From the NCBI RefSeq assembly GCF_003113895.1, contig NZ_BDUD01000001.1, positions 6,500,792 through 6,564,791 of the forward strand: DNA of 64,000 nt, given 5' to 3'. The DNA comes from Nostoc commune NIES-4072 (GTDB lineage: Bacteria > Cyanobacteriota > Cyanobacteriia > Cyanobacteriales > Nostocaceae). A program made the position numbers and the translations under genes. Of this stretch, positions 1 to 9,350 are shown one piece after another. Below the pieces are notes generated by a model, which was not told where the DNA came from, ran no database searches, and was given only the letters and a program-made list of their open reading frames with translations. The stretch's first letter is position 1; every line of letters starts with the position of its first letter.

Positions 1-2
1 GT

Positions 3-1067
3 TTTCAAGATGCCCTCTATTCAAGTGCAACCGCAGTGCATCAGAATCTCAAAGGAGATTTATTTTTAGTTAGTTCTCAATATAAATCTTTGACCTCAAA
101 TCAAAGTTTTTCGCGGACTCGTTTGTACCAATCTCTGGCTTTTGATGGCGTAGAGTCAGTTAGCCCCATGTATTTGCAATTTGCAAAACTAAAAAATCCG
201 GCAACTGGTGAGAAATATTCAATATACGTTATTGGTTTCGATCCAGGTAGACCTGTGATGAACATCCCAGAAATTGAGAAAAATTTAGATAAACTGAAAA
301 TTCCCGATGTCGTGCTTTTTGACCGGAGTTCTCGCCCAGAGTTTGGCCCAATAGCTAAAAAATTTGATGCGGGAGATACTGCACAGACAATTGAAATATT
401 TCCGTTCAATTCATTAATTGGCTATAGAGTCAGAATTGGTGGCTTATTCAGCTTAGGGCCTTCCTTTGGGGTAGACGGTAATTTACTTGTCAGTGACTCA
501 ACTTTCTTGAGGATAAATCCTAATACTCGTCCGGCAGATATGATAGATATCGGTTTGATTTCCCTCAAACCTGGTACTGATGCAGAAGCAGTATTGAAAA
601 ATCTGCAAGCAACTTTGCCTAATGATGTCCAAGTTTTTACACGCCAAGGCTTTATTGATTTTGAGAAAAAATATTGGGCTGTCAGAACACCCATTGGTTT
701 TATTCTTAACTTGATGTTGACAATGGCTGCGGTTGTTGGTGTAGTTATTGTTTATCAAATTCTTTACAGCAATATTGCTACACAGTTCGTTGCTTACGCT
801 ACTTTAAAAGCTATAGGTTATGCCAATAAATATTTATTAAATGTGGTGTTTCAGCAAGCTTTAATTTTGGCAATATTAGGTTACATTCCAGGATTTCTTA
901 CTTCCATATTGATATATAGTTTTGCAGCAGAAGCAACTAAATTACCAATATTGATGACCATTAATAATGCACTACTTGTCTTAACTTCAACTATTTTGAT
1001 GTGTATAGCATCAGGAGCGCTTGCTATCAATAAACTCCGCTCCGCAGATCCAGGAGATATTTTCTAA
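3..1067 (+). CDS. devC: DevC-like ABC exporter permease, 5' end outside window
   Basis: Inner-membrane permease of the DevBCA type, which works with a membrane-fusion protein (DevB) and an ATPase (DevA) to export glycolipids or other envelope material. The frame is open to the left edge, so the GTG at 36 is not the real start and the N-terminal part with the first membrane segment is missing. Visible are a large extracytoplasmic domain, then three hydrophobic segments in the last 130 residues, and the terminal RSADPGDIF motif typical of DevC/FtsX-like permeases. The next gene downstream is not a devA ATPase, which is the usual neighbour. Family call is firm; the exported substrate is unknown. 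Confidence 0.85.
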   Translation, partial: FQDALYSSATAVHQNLKGDLFLVSSQYKSLTSNQSFSRTRLYQSLAFDGVESVSPMYLQFAKLKNPATGEKYSIYVIGFDPGRPVMNIPEIEKNLDKLKIPDVVLFDRSSRPEFGPIAKKFDAGDTAQTIEIFPFNSLIGYRVRIGGLFSLGPSFGVDGNLLVSDSTFLRINPNTRPADMIDIGLISLKPGTDAEAVLKNLQATLPNDVQVFTRQGFIDFEKKYWAVRTPIGFILNLMLTMAAVVGVVIVYQILYSNIATQFVAYATLKAIGYANKYLLNVVFQQALILAILGYIPGFLTSILIYSFAAEATKLPILMTINNALLVLTSTILMCIASGALAINKLRSADPGDIF

Positions 1068-1275
1068 CTATTTATCACAGCAAAATAATCAAATTATTTT
1101 GCCTTGATATAGGCTCATAACTAAGCATTGGTGCAGAGTCTACACAAAAAAATTGCTCTTTATACCCATTTTAGATTTTAGATTAAAAGTTATTATCAAA
1201 ATTAAAATTCGGTATAACTTTGAAATCTTTTATCTAACAACTCAAATTCACCTATTTAACCATAAGTTCAAATTT

Positions 1276-2280
1276 ATGAATCTCAAAAACAAAACCCTGC
1301 TAATCACTGGGATTGATCAACTTGTCGGTTTGCGTACAGCAGAGTTAGCTATAGCGCAAGGAATGAATGTTCGTGGACTGCAAAGTTCTACAGAACAGAA
1401 CAAACAATTACAGAATTTAGGTATTGAAGTAATTATTGGTAGTATTACCGATTCTGCTATTGCTCAAAAAGCTTGCCAGGGAGTAGATATCGTTTTACAT
1501 ACAGAGCAAATTGCCGAAGAAGCTGGCGCAATTAACCATTTTCGTGATGTTAATGTTGGCGGTACTGTCAACATAGCTAAAGCCGCTAAACAAGCTGGTG
1601 TCAAAACATTTGTGCATCTATCCAGTGTGATGGTTTACGGTTTCAACTATCCTAATGGTATTACAGAATCCGGGCCACTCTCTGGCGAAAATAATCCATA
1701 CTGTCAAACGAAAATAGAGGCTGAACAAGCACTATTAGAACTCAATAATTCTCCAGATTTTGGCGTTATCATTATTCGAGCCGGAGATGTTTTCGGTCCA
1801 GGAAGTATTCCCTGGATAGTTAGACCAATTCTGATGATGCGTCAAAAATTATTTGCCTATGCCAATGATGGTAAAGGAGTAATCAATCATGTATATATAG
1901 ATAACTTGATTGATGGTATTTTTCTTTCCATAGAAAAAGAAACCTTTGGTGAAATATTTAATATCACCGACGGACAAGAAACTTCCTGGAAAGAGTACTT
2001 TATGCGTTTAGCAGCAATCGAAGGTTTATCAGCACCGCTTTCATTACCGAAAGATGAAATCAAGTTGTTTCTAAAGCTACGCGTTCAAGGACAAAAACTT
2101 TTCCGGAAAAAAGTTGATATTTTACCAGAGTCTATAGATTTTATGACTCGTCCCTATGCTTGTTCAATTGCCAAAGCAGAAAGCCTGTTAAATTATAAAC
2201 CAACAATTGACCTAGAATCAGGAATGCAGCGAACACATGAATGGCTGCAAAAAACAGATATTCAAAGCTTGATGAAATAG
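1276..2280 (+). CDS. NAD-dependent epimerase/dehydratase (extended SDR)
   Basis: 334 residues from the ATG at 1276. An upstream in-frame start at 1153 would add 41 residues of AT-rich, low-complexity sequence and is unlikely. The N-terminal Rossmann motif is degenerate: TGIDQLVG at 11-18 replaces the usual TGATGFIG, losing the middle glycine. The catalytic Ser (LSS near 116) and YxxxK (Tyr142, Lys146) are intact. Enzymes of this class change nucleotide sugars, sterols or similar substrates with NAD(P). It lies between devC and a glycosyltransferase, so a role in making an envelope sugar or lipid is a reasonable inference. The substrate cannot be read from the sequence. Confidence 0.85.
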   Translation: MNLKNKTLLITGIDQLVGLRTAELAIAQGMNVRGLQSSTEQNKQLQNLGIEVIIGSITDSAIAQKACQGVDIVLHTEQIAEEAGAINHFRDVNVGGTVNIAKAAKQAGVKTFVHLSSVMVYGFNYPNGITESGPLSGENNPYCQTKIEAEQALLELNNSPDFGVIIIRAGDVFGPGSIPWIVRPILMMRQKLFAYANDGKGVINHVYIDNLIDGIFLSIEKETFGEIFNITDGQETSWKEYFMRLAAIEGLSAPLSLPKDEIKLFLKLRVQGQKLFRKKVDILPESIDFMTRPYACSIAKAESLLNYKPTIDLESGMQRTHEWLQKTDIQSLMK

Positions 2281-2464
2281 TCTTTTGGGAGTAGGGATAA
2301 TTAGAATAGTAGGTGGCTTTAGGGTTTAAACCTAACATTTTAAGTATGTCATGCTACTACTAAACTTTTAATTTTTACTTTTGGATTATTACGTTGCATC
2401 TGCCTAACAATTATCTGTAATTAGGCATCAAATAATCCACAGGTTTTTAGAATAGTTGTTTTCT

Positions 2465-3448
2465 ATGAGTAGCAATCAGCCACGATTGAGCATCGGTTTA
2501 CCTGTATATAATGGTGAAAAATTTATCAAAGAAGCTATAGATTCACTCTTGGCTCAGACCTTTGAAGATTTTGAGCTAATTATTTCAGATAATGCATCTA
2601 CAGATAAAACTGAAGAAATCTGTAGAGCTTATGCCGAGCAAGACCAACGTATTTGTTACTACCGCAATGACAATAATATCGGTTGCGCCCGTAACTTCAA
2701 TCAAGTTTTTAAATTGTCTTCCGGTAAGTACTTTAAGTGGGCAGCCTATGATGATCTACATGCTCCAGATTTTATCAAGAAGTGTGTTAATGTGCTTGAC
2801 CAAGATCCTACTATAATCTTGTGTCATTCTCAGACATATTTCATTGATGAAAAGGGGAGTTTTCTTCAAAACTATGATATAAAACTCAAGGCAGATGCAC
2901 TAAAACCACACGAGCGTTTTCACGAATTGCTGACGAAGCATTTATGTTATCAATGTTACGGTGTAATTCGCGCCAGCGCCCTGAGAATGACACCGCCTAT
3001 GGGTGGTTATGGTAATGCGGATGGAATTTTCTTGTTAAGACTTGGTATGCTCGGTAGATTTTATGAAATTCCTGAATACCTATTTTTTGCCAGAAGCCAT
3101 CCGCAACAATCAATGAGTATGTATTTCCCTAATTATTTGTTGTTTACTAACAACATAAAAAAACAATCATTGAATTTGCTGCCTGATTTTTATGCCTATG
3201 CAGTGTGGTTTGATTCAGCAAAAAAAGGACAAATTTTATTGCCACATTGGAGAATATTCTGGGAGTATCTACTCTCTATATGGCGTAGTCGCTTGAGTTT
3301 TTATGAGCAGCTGTGTTGTTATAGAAGTTTACATCAGCAGTTAAAAGGAACAGAATATCTTTTGCTGAAAGATTTGCTAATGCTGGTGCTAAAACTTTGG
3401 CAAGGTTGGCAAGCAGCATCAATTAAAAAACAGCCAGTCAGACTTTAA
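2465..3448 (+). CDS. Glycosyltransferase family 2
   Basis: 327 residues from ATG 2465; a TTG nine bases upstream is less likely. A GT-A fold is indicated by the N-terminal LSIGLPVYNGE, the SDNASTD nucleotide-binding motif (Asp42) and the metal-binding YDD (Asp96-Asp97). Such enzymes move a sugar from a nucleotide-sugar donor onto a lipid or polysaccharide acceptor on the cytoplasmic side of the membrane. The C-terminal 100 residues are basic and aromatic with no clear membrane helix. It follows the SDR gene by 184 bp in the same direction. Acceptor and donor are unknown. Confidence 0.9.
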   Translation: MSSNQPRLSIGLPVYNGEKFIKEAIDSLLAQTFEDFELIISDNASTDKTEEICRAYAEQDQRICYYRNDNNIGCARNFNQVFKLSSGKYFKWAAYDDLHAPDFIKKCVNVLDQDPTIILCHSQTYFIDEKGSFLQNYDIKLKADALKPHERFHELLTKHLCYQCYGVIRASALRMTPPMGGYGNADGIFLLRLGMLGRFYEIPEYLFFARSHPQQSMSMYFPNYLLFTNNIKKQSLNLLPDFYAYAVWFDSAKKGQILLPHWRIFWEYLLSIWRSRLSFYEQLCCYRSLHQQLKGTEYLLLKDLLMLVLKLWQGWQAASIKKQPVRL

Positions 3449-3527
3449 ACGAATCACTTCATAAAAATAAGCTGGTAAAAACGGCTTTTTTTCAACCAAC
3501 GAATCACCTATTATTCACTACAAAACT

Positions 3528-3995
3528 ATGTTGAAACTATCTCAAGTTTGTTATGTTTTGCTTGCTACTTTAGTGAGCTTCAGCTTTGCTAAAACAGTGA
3601 ATGCAGAGCAAACTGCAACACTAAATGTCGTGGTAAATGGAATACATCACCAAAAAGGTGAGATTTGCTTCAGAGTTTACGCAAGTGAACAAGGATTCCC
3701 AATGAGTAATTCTAGCGGATCTCAAAGTGGCTGCGCTAAGATTACTGGCAATTCTGTAAAAAAACAATTTTCCGGTCTGAAGCCTGGAACTTATGCTGTT
3801 GCCGTAGTTGACGATCAAAATGGCGATCGCAAACTCAATAAAGACTTTTTCGGTATTCCCAAAGAAGGTTTTGGGATTTCCAAAAATCCAACTGTGTCTA
3901 TACAAACAGGTGCACCAAAGTTTCGTGATGCCAGCTTTGTTGTAAACAAAAATACAACAGTCAACATCATCATGAAATATTCGCTGGATTCGTAA
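3528..3995 (+). CDS. Secreted DUF2141 domain protein
   Basis: 155 residues. A signal peptide covers about residues 1-26, with a hydrophobic stretch and likely cleavage after VNA. The rest is a DUF2141 beta-sandwich: conserved ICFRVY, the VVDDQNGDRKLN acidic segment and FGIPKEGFG. The domain is common in secreted or outer-membrane-associated bacterial proteins, and its biochemical role is not established. It sits between two GT2 genes, so it may accompany envelope assembly, but that is inference. Confidence 0.85.
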   Translation: MLKLSQVCYVLLATLVSFSFAKTVNAEQTATLNVVVNGIHHQKGEICFRVYASEQGFPMSNSSGSQSGCAKITGNSVKKQFSGLKPGTYAVAVVDDQNGDRKLNKDFFGIPKEGFGISKNPTVSIQTGAPKFRDASFVVNKNTTVNIIMKYSLDS

Positions 3996-4130
3996 AGGAG
4001 TGGGGAGTGGGGAGTGGGGAGTAGGGAGCAGGGGAAGAATAACTATTAATTATTGACCAATTCCCCATGCCCAATGCCCAATGCCCAATGCCCAATTCCC
4101 CATGCCCAATCCCCAATCCCTTATTCTGTC
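3996..4130. repeat. Short tandem repeats (GGGGAGT and CCCAATG types)
   Basis: About four GGGAGTG units are followed at 4063-4125 by repeated CCCATGC/CCCAATGC heptamers. This is the STRR class typical of Nostocales. It creates false ATG starts (4081 onward) in frame with the next gene. Confidence 0.85.
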
Positions 4131-4146
4131 GGAGACTAAAAATTTA

Positions 4147-5406
4147 ATGGAAGATTTGGCGATATTTCTATCTAAGTCTTTGACGGGTTGGTTGATTATT
4201 CAGGTATGTTTAACGCTTGTCTTTATATGGTATCTGCGCTCATCTAAAAAAAAATTATTACCAGATGAGCAGTTACCCAAAACAGCAGTGATTCTTTGCC
4301 TACGCGGAGCCGATCCGTTTTTGCCTAGATGTTTGCGATCGCTCCTAAACCAAAACTATCCACAATATGATTTAAAATTGATTGTTGATAGTCACGAAGA
4401 CCCCGCTTGGAAAATTGCCAGTGAAACTATCACAGAGCAAGAAGCGACCAACGTTCAAATCAGCCCTTTGAGAATAGTACGCAATAATTGTAGTCTTAAA
4501 TGCAGTTCTTTAATCCAAGCTGTGCGTGAGTTGGATGATTCCTACAAAGTGGTTGCTTTAGTAGATGCTGATACTATAGTCCATGTGAATTGGCTGCGAG
4601 AATTAGTCAGTCCTTTAAACGATGCCAAAGTAGGGGCAACAACAGGTTATCGTTGGTATGTACCTACAGGTAAGTATTGGGGATCTTTGGTGCGCTACGC
4701 CGGCAATGTAGCCACAGTTGTGCAAATGTTTCTCTTCCAAATTCCTTGGGGTGGGACTTTGGCTGTGAAAACAGAAGTGCTTCGCCAAACAGAACTGCTT
4801 GATAAGTGGGGACAAGCTTTAGGCGAAGATTTTATGATGCACGATATCCTGAAAAAACAGGGGTTGAAGGTAAAGTTTGTGCCTTCGCTGCTGATTGTAA
4901 ATCGTGAAGAGACTAATTTATTCAACTTAATAGACTACCTCAAGCGCCTCCTACTTTATTCTCGACTGTATCACCCACGTTGGTTAGCTTTAATTAGTGA
5001 AGCTGTTTCTAGCATTTTGTTTCCTACTGCACTGATCATTTTAGTTCTTGAGTCGTTGTTAGAGGCAAAATGGGAAGCTGCGACTCTCTTCTTAGGCTGC
5101 TATGGTGTTTATACTATAGGGTTACTCTTGATAATGCTCGTGTTGGAATTAGAGATACAGCGAGTGGTTCGCTCTAATGACCAGGCGATCGCAAAATTAT
5201 CAGCTGCTACAATCATCAAAATGTTAATTGCGATTCCGTTGACACAGTGGGTTTATGGGTTAGCGATGCTATCATCCCTCTGGGTTTCAACAGTTACTTG
5301 GCGCGGTGTTTCCTATCGGGTTCAAGGGCCTTGGAATGTCCGACTAATCGAATATCGCCCTTATCAATGGTTAGATCAGCCTATTGATAGCAAGGTTTCT
5401 CTTTGA
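4147..5406 (+). CDS. Membrane-bound glycosyltransferase family 2
   Basis: 419 residues from ATG 4147. Starts further upstream fall inside the CCCAATGC repeats and were rejected. One membrane helix lies near residues 12-30, then a GT-A catalytic domain with the VDADT metal-binding motif, a GEDF acceptor/base motif and an R-LLLYSRLYHPRW segment resembling the QxxRW of processive GT2 enzymes. Three or more hydrophobic segments follow near the C-terminus. This layout matches ceramide-glucosyltransferase-like and polysaccharide synthases. It is part of the envelope region with the genes on either side. Product unknown. Confidence 0.85.
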   Translation: MEDLAIFLSKSLTGWLIIQVCLTLVFIWYLRSSKKKLLPDEQLPKTAVILCLRGADPFLPRCLRSLLNQNYPQYDLKLIVDSHEDPAWKIASETITEQEATNVQISPLRIVRNNCSLKCSSLIQAVRELDDSYKVVALVDADTIVHVNWLRELVSPLNDAKVGATTGYRWYVPTGKYWGSLVRYAGNVATVVQMFLFQIPWGGTLAVKTEVLRQTELLDKWGQALGEDFMMHDILKKQGLKVKFVPSLLIVNREETNLFNLIDYLKRLLLYSRLYHPRWLALISEAVSSILFPTALIILVLESLLEAKWEAATLFLGCYGVYTIGLLLIMLVLELEIQRVVRSNDQAIAKLSAATIIKMLIAIPLTQWVYGLAMLSSLWVSTVTWRGVSYRVQGPWNVRLIEYRPYQWLDQPIDSKVSL

Positions 5407-5815
5407 ATTAAATCGCTAAATATGAACTAGGGCATGAAAGTTATTACACTAAACATTCCCTAGTCTTCAAGTTGTATTATCTTATATTTAGTAGAACTAG
5501 ATTAGCTATAAACCTTGTCAAAATACACCTTTTGGCTTGTCAATTACCAAAATATATTTGTTTAATGGCAAGGGTTTAGACAAATATATTAAGGGGAATT
5601 TTGGCTTATTATTTTGGAGATTTTGATAGTTTCTAATCCAAGTTTATAAACATCCTCCTCACAATCTAAAACTTCGGCTATTTGAAAAATTGTAAATCCT
5701 TAGTCTAACTGTATTAGTGGGAATTTCTAAGCCAAACAATCAGGATGTTCATGAAGCATTTTCTGCGTAAATTCTAAATTCAAAACCAGCATTTTCGTGA
5801 AATATTCCTTTTTTT
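5407..5815. other. Gene-free interval with an inverted repeat
   Basis: 409 bp without a credible ORF. The one structured signal is a 10-bp inverted repeat, AATATATTTG at 5551-5560 and CAAATATATT at 5581-5590, separated by 20 bp. It could be a regulator site upstream of the next glycosyltransferase, but it is very AT-rich and may be chance. Confidence 0.4.
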
Positions 5816-7090
5816 ATGACTAAGAAACCACTTCGGATTGCACTGTTTACAGGATTGTATGCTCCTTTCTTAACTGGAGTTTCCGTCGCAGTCCACCAAC
5901 GGGTTCGTTGGTTGCTAGAGCAGGGACATGAGGTTTTTTTAATCCATCCGCAAATCAACGATCGCTATCCCAAGAATGTTGGCGATCGCCCCATGCCTGG
6001 TTTAAATGAAATTCAGTCTTTCCCCAACTTCTCTACTTACGCATTCCCCACACAACCACTGTTATTTTACAAGTCTCTACCTCAACCGTTGAACTATCGG
6101 CATTGGAGCGATACCAAGTTGCTGGAGAAATTTCAGCCGGATATTATCATAGTTGAAGAAGCTGCACAAATGAGAGGTTTATACTCATTTTTCTTGCAAG
6201 GTTATGGTCGCCCGATTGGTACAGAATACGCAAGACGTACAGGTACACCAACAATATCACTCTTCCATACAGATATTGTTGCATATATCAAATATTACTT
6301 TGGGGATAAATTCTTTAACTTTGTTCGTCCTATCATTCCCGCTTTAGTCAAGCAATTTAGTGAGTCTTATGACTACAATTACTTTTCTTCTAAAGAACAA
6401 CTCACTAAATACGAAGAACTAAAATGCCAACGTGCCGAATACGTCCCTTATCAAGGCATCGATTGCGAAAAATTTCACCCGCGAAATATTTGTTATAACC
6501 CAATTCCTAACGACAACCGACCAACTCTCTTGTTTGTCGGACGCATCACCCCAGAAAAGAATGTCAACCAACTACTTGATATATTTCCGCTCATCACTGC
6601 CAAAATCCCTGATGTTCATCTGGTGATTGTTGGTAGTGGCCCGCTAGATGAAGAAATTCGTCAGCGTGCCCAAAAGTTTAGATCGGGTATTACTGTATGG
6701 GGCGAGTCTCATGGTACAGAACTTTTAGGTTGGTTTGCCAGAGCCGATGTCTTTGTCAATCCTTCCATTACGGAAAACTTCTGCACTACAAATAATGAAG
6801 CGCTAGCCTCTGGAACCCCTCTGGTTGCAGTTATTGCACCCTCAACTTCAGAACAGGTATCTCCTGGACGTAACGGCTTTCTTGCCCAACCCAACAATCC
6901 CACAGATTTTGCCCAAAAGGTGATTGCGATTTTAGAAAATCCCGAATTGAAAGCAGATATGACTCGGAACGCTCGCCCCTCCATACTTGACTTTGATTGG
7001 TCGGCATGTATGCAAAAATTTGAAGAGAAACTTTATCAAATCGTTGAAAGATCACAGAAGGTGATAGGTACAGACAGTATCAGACGATAA
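5816..7090 (+). CDS. Glycosyltransferase family 4 (GT-B fold)
   Basis: 424 residues. The N-terminal domain begins RIALFTGLYAPFLTGVS, the classical GT4 opening where the donor and acceptor domains meet. The C-terminal Rossmann domain has LLFVGRITPEKNV, a VIVGSGP strand and the E-x7-E-like ITENFCTTNNEALASGTPLV nucleotide-sugar site. It is soluble or peripherally membrane-bound. Relatives include SqdX-like sulfolipid and mannosyl-type transferases. A 409-bp gap separates it from the preceding GT2, so it may have its own promoter. The specific sugar is not readable. Confidence 0.9.
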   Translation: MTKKPLRIALFTGLYAPFLTGVSVAVHQRVRWLLEQGHEVFLIHPQINDRYPKNVGDRPMPGLNEIQSFPNFSTYAFPTQPLLFYKSLPQPLNYRHWSDTKLLEKFQPDIIIVEEAAQMRGLYSFFLQGYGRPIGTEYARRTGTPTISLFHTDIVAYIKYYFGDKFFNFVRPIIPALVKQFSESYDYNYFSSKEQLTKYEELKCQRAEYVPYQGIDCEKFHPRNICYNPIPNDNRPTLLFVGRITPEKNVNQLLDIFPLITAKIPDVHLVIVGSGPLDEEIRQRAQKFRSGITVWGESHGTELLGWFARADVFVNPSITENFCTTNNEALASGTPLVAVIAPSTSEQVSPGRNGFLAQPNNPTDFAQKVIAILENPELKADMTRNARPSILDFDWSACMQKFEEKLYQIVERSQKVIGTDSIRR

Positions 7091-7286
7091 CGTTGAAGAA
7101 TGCAGGGGCTTCAGTTTGACAAAGCCTGTTAGTTCAAGGGTGCGATCGTAAACTGCGTAATAATATCATGTCCGCGTAATTCGTACTAGCTCCTCTTAAT
7201 CTTTTCCTCGCATGTGGAGAGGGGAGACAAAGCATAGCTTTGGCAGGGTGGGGTTCTTCCGGTTTAATAAGCAATCAAGCCGACAT

Positions 7287-7318
7287 AAAACAAAGCCTGC
7301 TTATGCAGGCTTTGTTTT
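7287..7318. terminator. Strong bidirectional hairpin terminator
   Basis: A perfect 14-bp inverted repeat (AAAACAAAGCCTGC / GCAGGCTTTGTTTT) with loop TTAT. The flanking A and T runs let it work in both directions. It lies about 200 bp after the GT4 gene and just before the IS200/IS605 element. Confidence 0.8.
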
Positions 7319-7393
7319 AGATAACCCCAGATTAAAGCTCTGTGGCCGCTTTCATATTTTTGCAGGAAATTGAACAAAAATGTTGAGCGCAGT

Positions 7394-7421
7394 CCCTACC
7401 TAAACTTCGTTATAGGTAGGG
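7394..7421. repeat. IS200/IS605-type end hairpin
   Basis: CCCTACCT and AGGTAGGG form an 8-bp stem around a 12-nt loop, followed by GTTAGGGAAACC, just beyond the 3' end of tnpA. Subterminal hairpins like this are the recognition structures of IS200/IS605 TnpA enzymes. Probable left boundary of the first IS. Confidence 0.55.
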
Positions 7422-7456
7422 TTAGGGAAACCAGTATAAAATGCTCCCGCAACGAT

Positions 7457-7882
7457 TCATTCTGGTTTCTCTTGGTTGTGCACATATTCTATAAGTTTAT
7501 CCAGTGGTGCTTGTGCGCCAACACTAATTAACGCATAAGAACCAGACCAAAACTGAGGTTTTTCTGCCCAATAAAACTTTTTTAGATGTTGAGAAAATTC
7601 AGAGCGTAACTTCCGAGAAGTTACAGTTTTTATATTATTTACTAATTTAGATAAGTCAACACTGGGATGAGTCTCAATCAACAGATGCAGATGATCTGCT
7701 TCTCCACCAAACTCAATTAACTCACATTCCCATTTAAACAGTAATTCATTGATGATTGATTTCATCCTGGTGAGTATTTCCGCCGTTAAAGATTTGCGAC
7801 GGAATTTAGTTACCAGAACTAAATGATAGATGAGTCTAAAAGCACTGTTAGAACGGGTTTTTAGCTTGATATCATTATCCAT
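7457..7882 (-). CDS. tnpA: IS200/IS605 transposase TnpA (Y1 HUH)
   Basis: 141 residues, full length for the family. It is a single-strand DNA transposase. The HUH metal site is His64-Leu65-His66, and the catalytic tyrosine is Tyr133 in EYVHNQ near the C-terminus. Both are intact, so the protein may still be active. It is divergent from the broken tnpB at 7958 with 75 bp between starts, the common IS605 layout. The similar TnpA at 14303 is only distantly alike, so this is not a recent duplication. Confidence 0.93.
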   Translation of the reverse strand: MDNDIKLKTRSNSAFRLIYHLVLVTKFRRKSLTAEILTRMKSIINELLFKWECELIEFGGEADHLHLLIETHPSVDLSKLVNNIKTVTSRKLRSEFSQHLKKFYWAEKPQFWSGSYALISVGAQAPLDKLIEYVHNQEKPE

Positions 7883-8071
7883 AACTAATTCAATAACTAT
7901 ATTGACAATTAAACAGGAGCTTGGTAGTATATCTTTGTCAAGGTCGAGACAAAGCCAATGAGTAAAGCAAGAACTAAAAAGAAACCCATACAGGAAGTTA
8001 GAACCGATGTTTGGGAGTTAGTAGCGGATAAAGAGCAAAAACGCCAAATGGTTTTAACAGTAGAGGTATAT

Positions 8072-8196
8072 CAATACGGTTCGGATAAGCATTTTTCACT
8101 TTCCTTGTGGTCTGGGGAAAGGGTAAGGGGTAAAGGGTAAAGGATGTATTGAAAACCAATACCTTTTCCCTTTGCCCTTTAACCGAACCGTATTGG
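8072..8196. mobile_element. MITE-like element inserted in tnpB (family A)
   Basis: About 125 bp with terminal inverted repeats CAATACGGTTCGG and CCGAACCGTATTG. The arms continue imperfectly through AGGGTAAAGG / CCTTTTCCCTTT. It has no ORF and interrupts the tnpB reading frame. A diverged copy with the same ends lies at 42925-43036. Confidence 0.75.
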
Positions 8197-8971
8197 ACTA
8201 ACTGCAACGTGCAAAACTTATCCTGCTTTATATAAAGGTCAGCAGGTAAAGTATGGTTTAAATTATCAAACTGTTGATATGAAAGTGTGGAGTGGAACTG
8301 ATTGGGTATGGCTTAACAATATTCAAGTCAAAAGGCATGGTTGATCTCGTCATCTAATTGATGGTAATCAGATACAATCACCTGCTCTAGTTGTTAGCAA
8401 AAACAAAAGTCAACTTTCTATGCCCGTTCAAATTAAGAAGGTTGATACAGAAGACTCTGATTTTGTATGCAGTGTTGATATGGGCATTAACAATGCTGCT
8501 ACAGTCTCAATTGTTGGTAAAAACGGTACTGTAAAGGCAAGGAAGTTCATTAACCCTGCCAGAGACATAGACCGCAGAAATCAACGTAGAATGATGATTA
8601 GGAAGAAATCATCACAAACAGCTAATCTAACAAAACGAAAACTACCTACTGGTTTTTGCAAAGGACTTTACCGCAAGTCAGCCAACATCAATTTAGAAAT
8701 ATCTCGTAAGGTTATGAGAGACATTGTGGAGTTTGCGAAAACTCACAATGTTAAAGTAATTGTGTTTGAGAATTTATCTGGATGGAAAGCTAAGGCAGGT
8801 AGAAAGGGTTCTCTGCAAAAGCAAAAATTCCATCTTTGGTGTCACTGTAAAATAGTTGAGTTGACACAACAAAGATGGAATGAATTGGGAGGTAAAATAA
8901 TTTTTATTAACCCTAAATACACCAGTGCTTACGCTTTTGATGGAAGTGGTAAGGTTAGAAGGAGTAAGATT

Positions 8972-9085
8972 AAAACAATTCGCAATTCGCAATTCGCAAT
9001 TCGCAATTACGTTTTGTAACGGGGATTTAGACCCCGCCACAAAACTTGCGGCTTGTTAGAAGCCGGGGACTTCAACCCGCCGAAG
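8972..9085. mobile_element. IS-end-like insertion in tnpB
   Basis: Starts with four tandem copies of CGCAATT, then ACGTTTTGTAACGGGGATTT, and ends with the small hairpin GCTTGTTAGAAGC followed by CGGGGACTTCAACCC. The last part resembles an IS200/IS605 right end. A second copy in reverse orientation lies at about 10822-10930. It separates the last RuvC segment of tnpB from the rest. Confidence 0.65.
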
Positions 9086-9301
9086 TTTGTTAATTACTCT
9101 TTGGCTGTATTTAAAAATGATAAGCAGTACAACGCTGATCTCTCTGCTTCTTACAATATTGGTGCTAGATACTGGTACTCGTTAATTGTAGGAGATAAGC
9201 ACTTTTCTAGAGTGTTCGTAGGCAAAAGTTCCAACGACACACTGAGAACGCCAGTAACTCTGGATACGCTGAGAAATCTTAGGGTTTCCTAGCGAAAGAA
9301 T

Positions 9302-9332
9302 CCCCAACTATATTGCAAGCAATTAGTTGGGG
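9302..9332. terminator. Long hairpin between tnpB remnant and lipoprotein gene
   Basis: CCCCAACTA and TAGTTGGGG enclose a second stem ATTGC/GCAAT, giving a nearly continuous 14-bp hairpin with one bulged base. It could terminate the lipoprotein transcript coming from the right, or be the right end of the IS. There is no long T run on either side. Confidence 0.5.
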
Positions 9333-9350
9333 TGCGTTCAAGAACTAATT

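Larger units (their letters stand above)
7958..9292 (+). pseudogene. tnpB: tnpB (IS605 accessory RNA-guided nuclease), interrupted twice
   Basis: TnpB is the RuvC-like nuclease guided by an RNA from the IS right end. Here it is broken. The N-terminus (7958-8071, reading MSKARTKKKPIQ...) is cut by a MITE. A middle part (about 8196-8419) has an internal TGA at 8341 and appears shortened. The main part (8420-8971) holds the RuvC Asp (VDMGINNAA) and Glu (FENLSGW). An IS-end-like insertion then separates the last Asp segment (DLSASYNIGARYW, near 9145-9185). With intact neighbours removed this would be one IS1341-like TnpB. Non-functional. Confidence 0.85.

Noticed and set aside
1153..1275. N-terminal extension of the epimerase
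   Set aside because: 41 residues of AT-rich low-complexity sequence before the normal SDR start at 1276. Treated as leader.
9053..9292. Independent 79-codon gene
   Set aside because: It is the last RuvC segment of the broken tnpB plus part of the inserted repeat.
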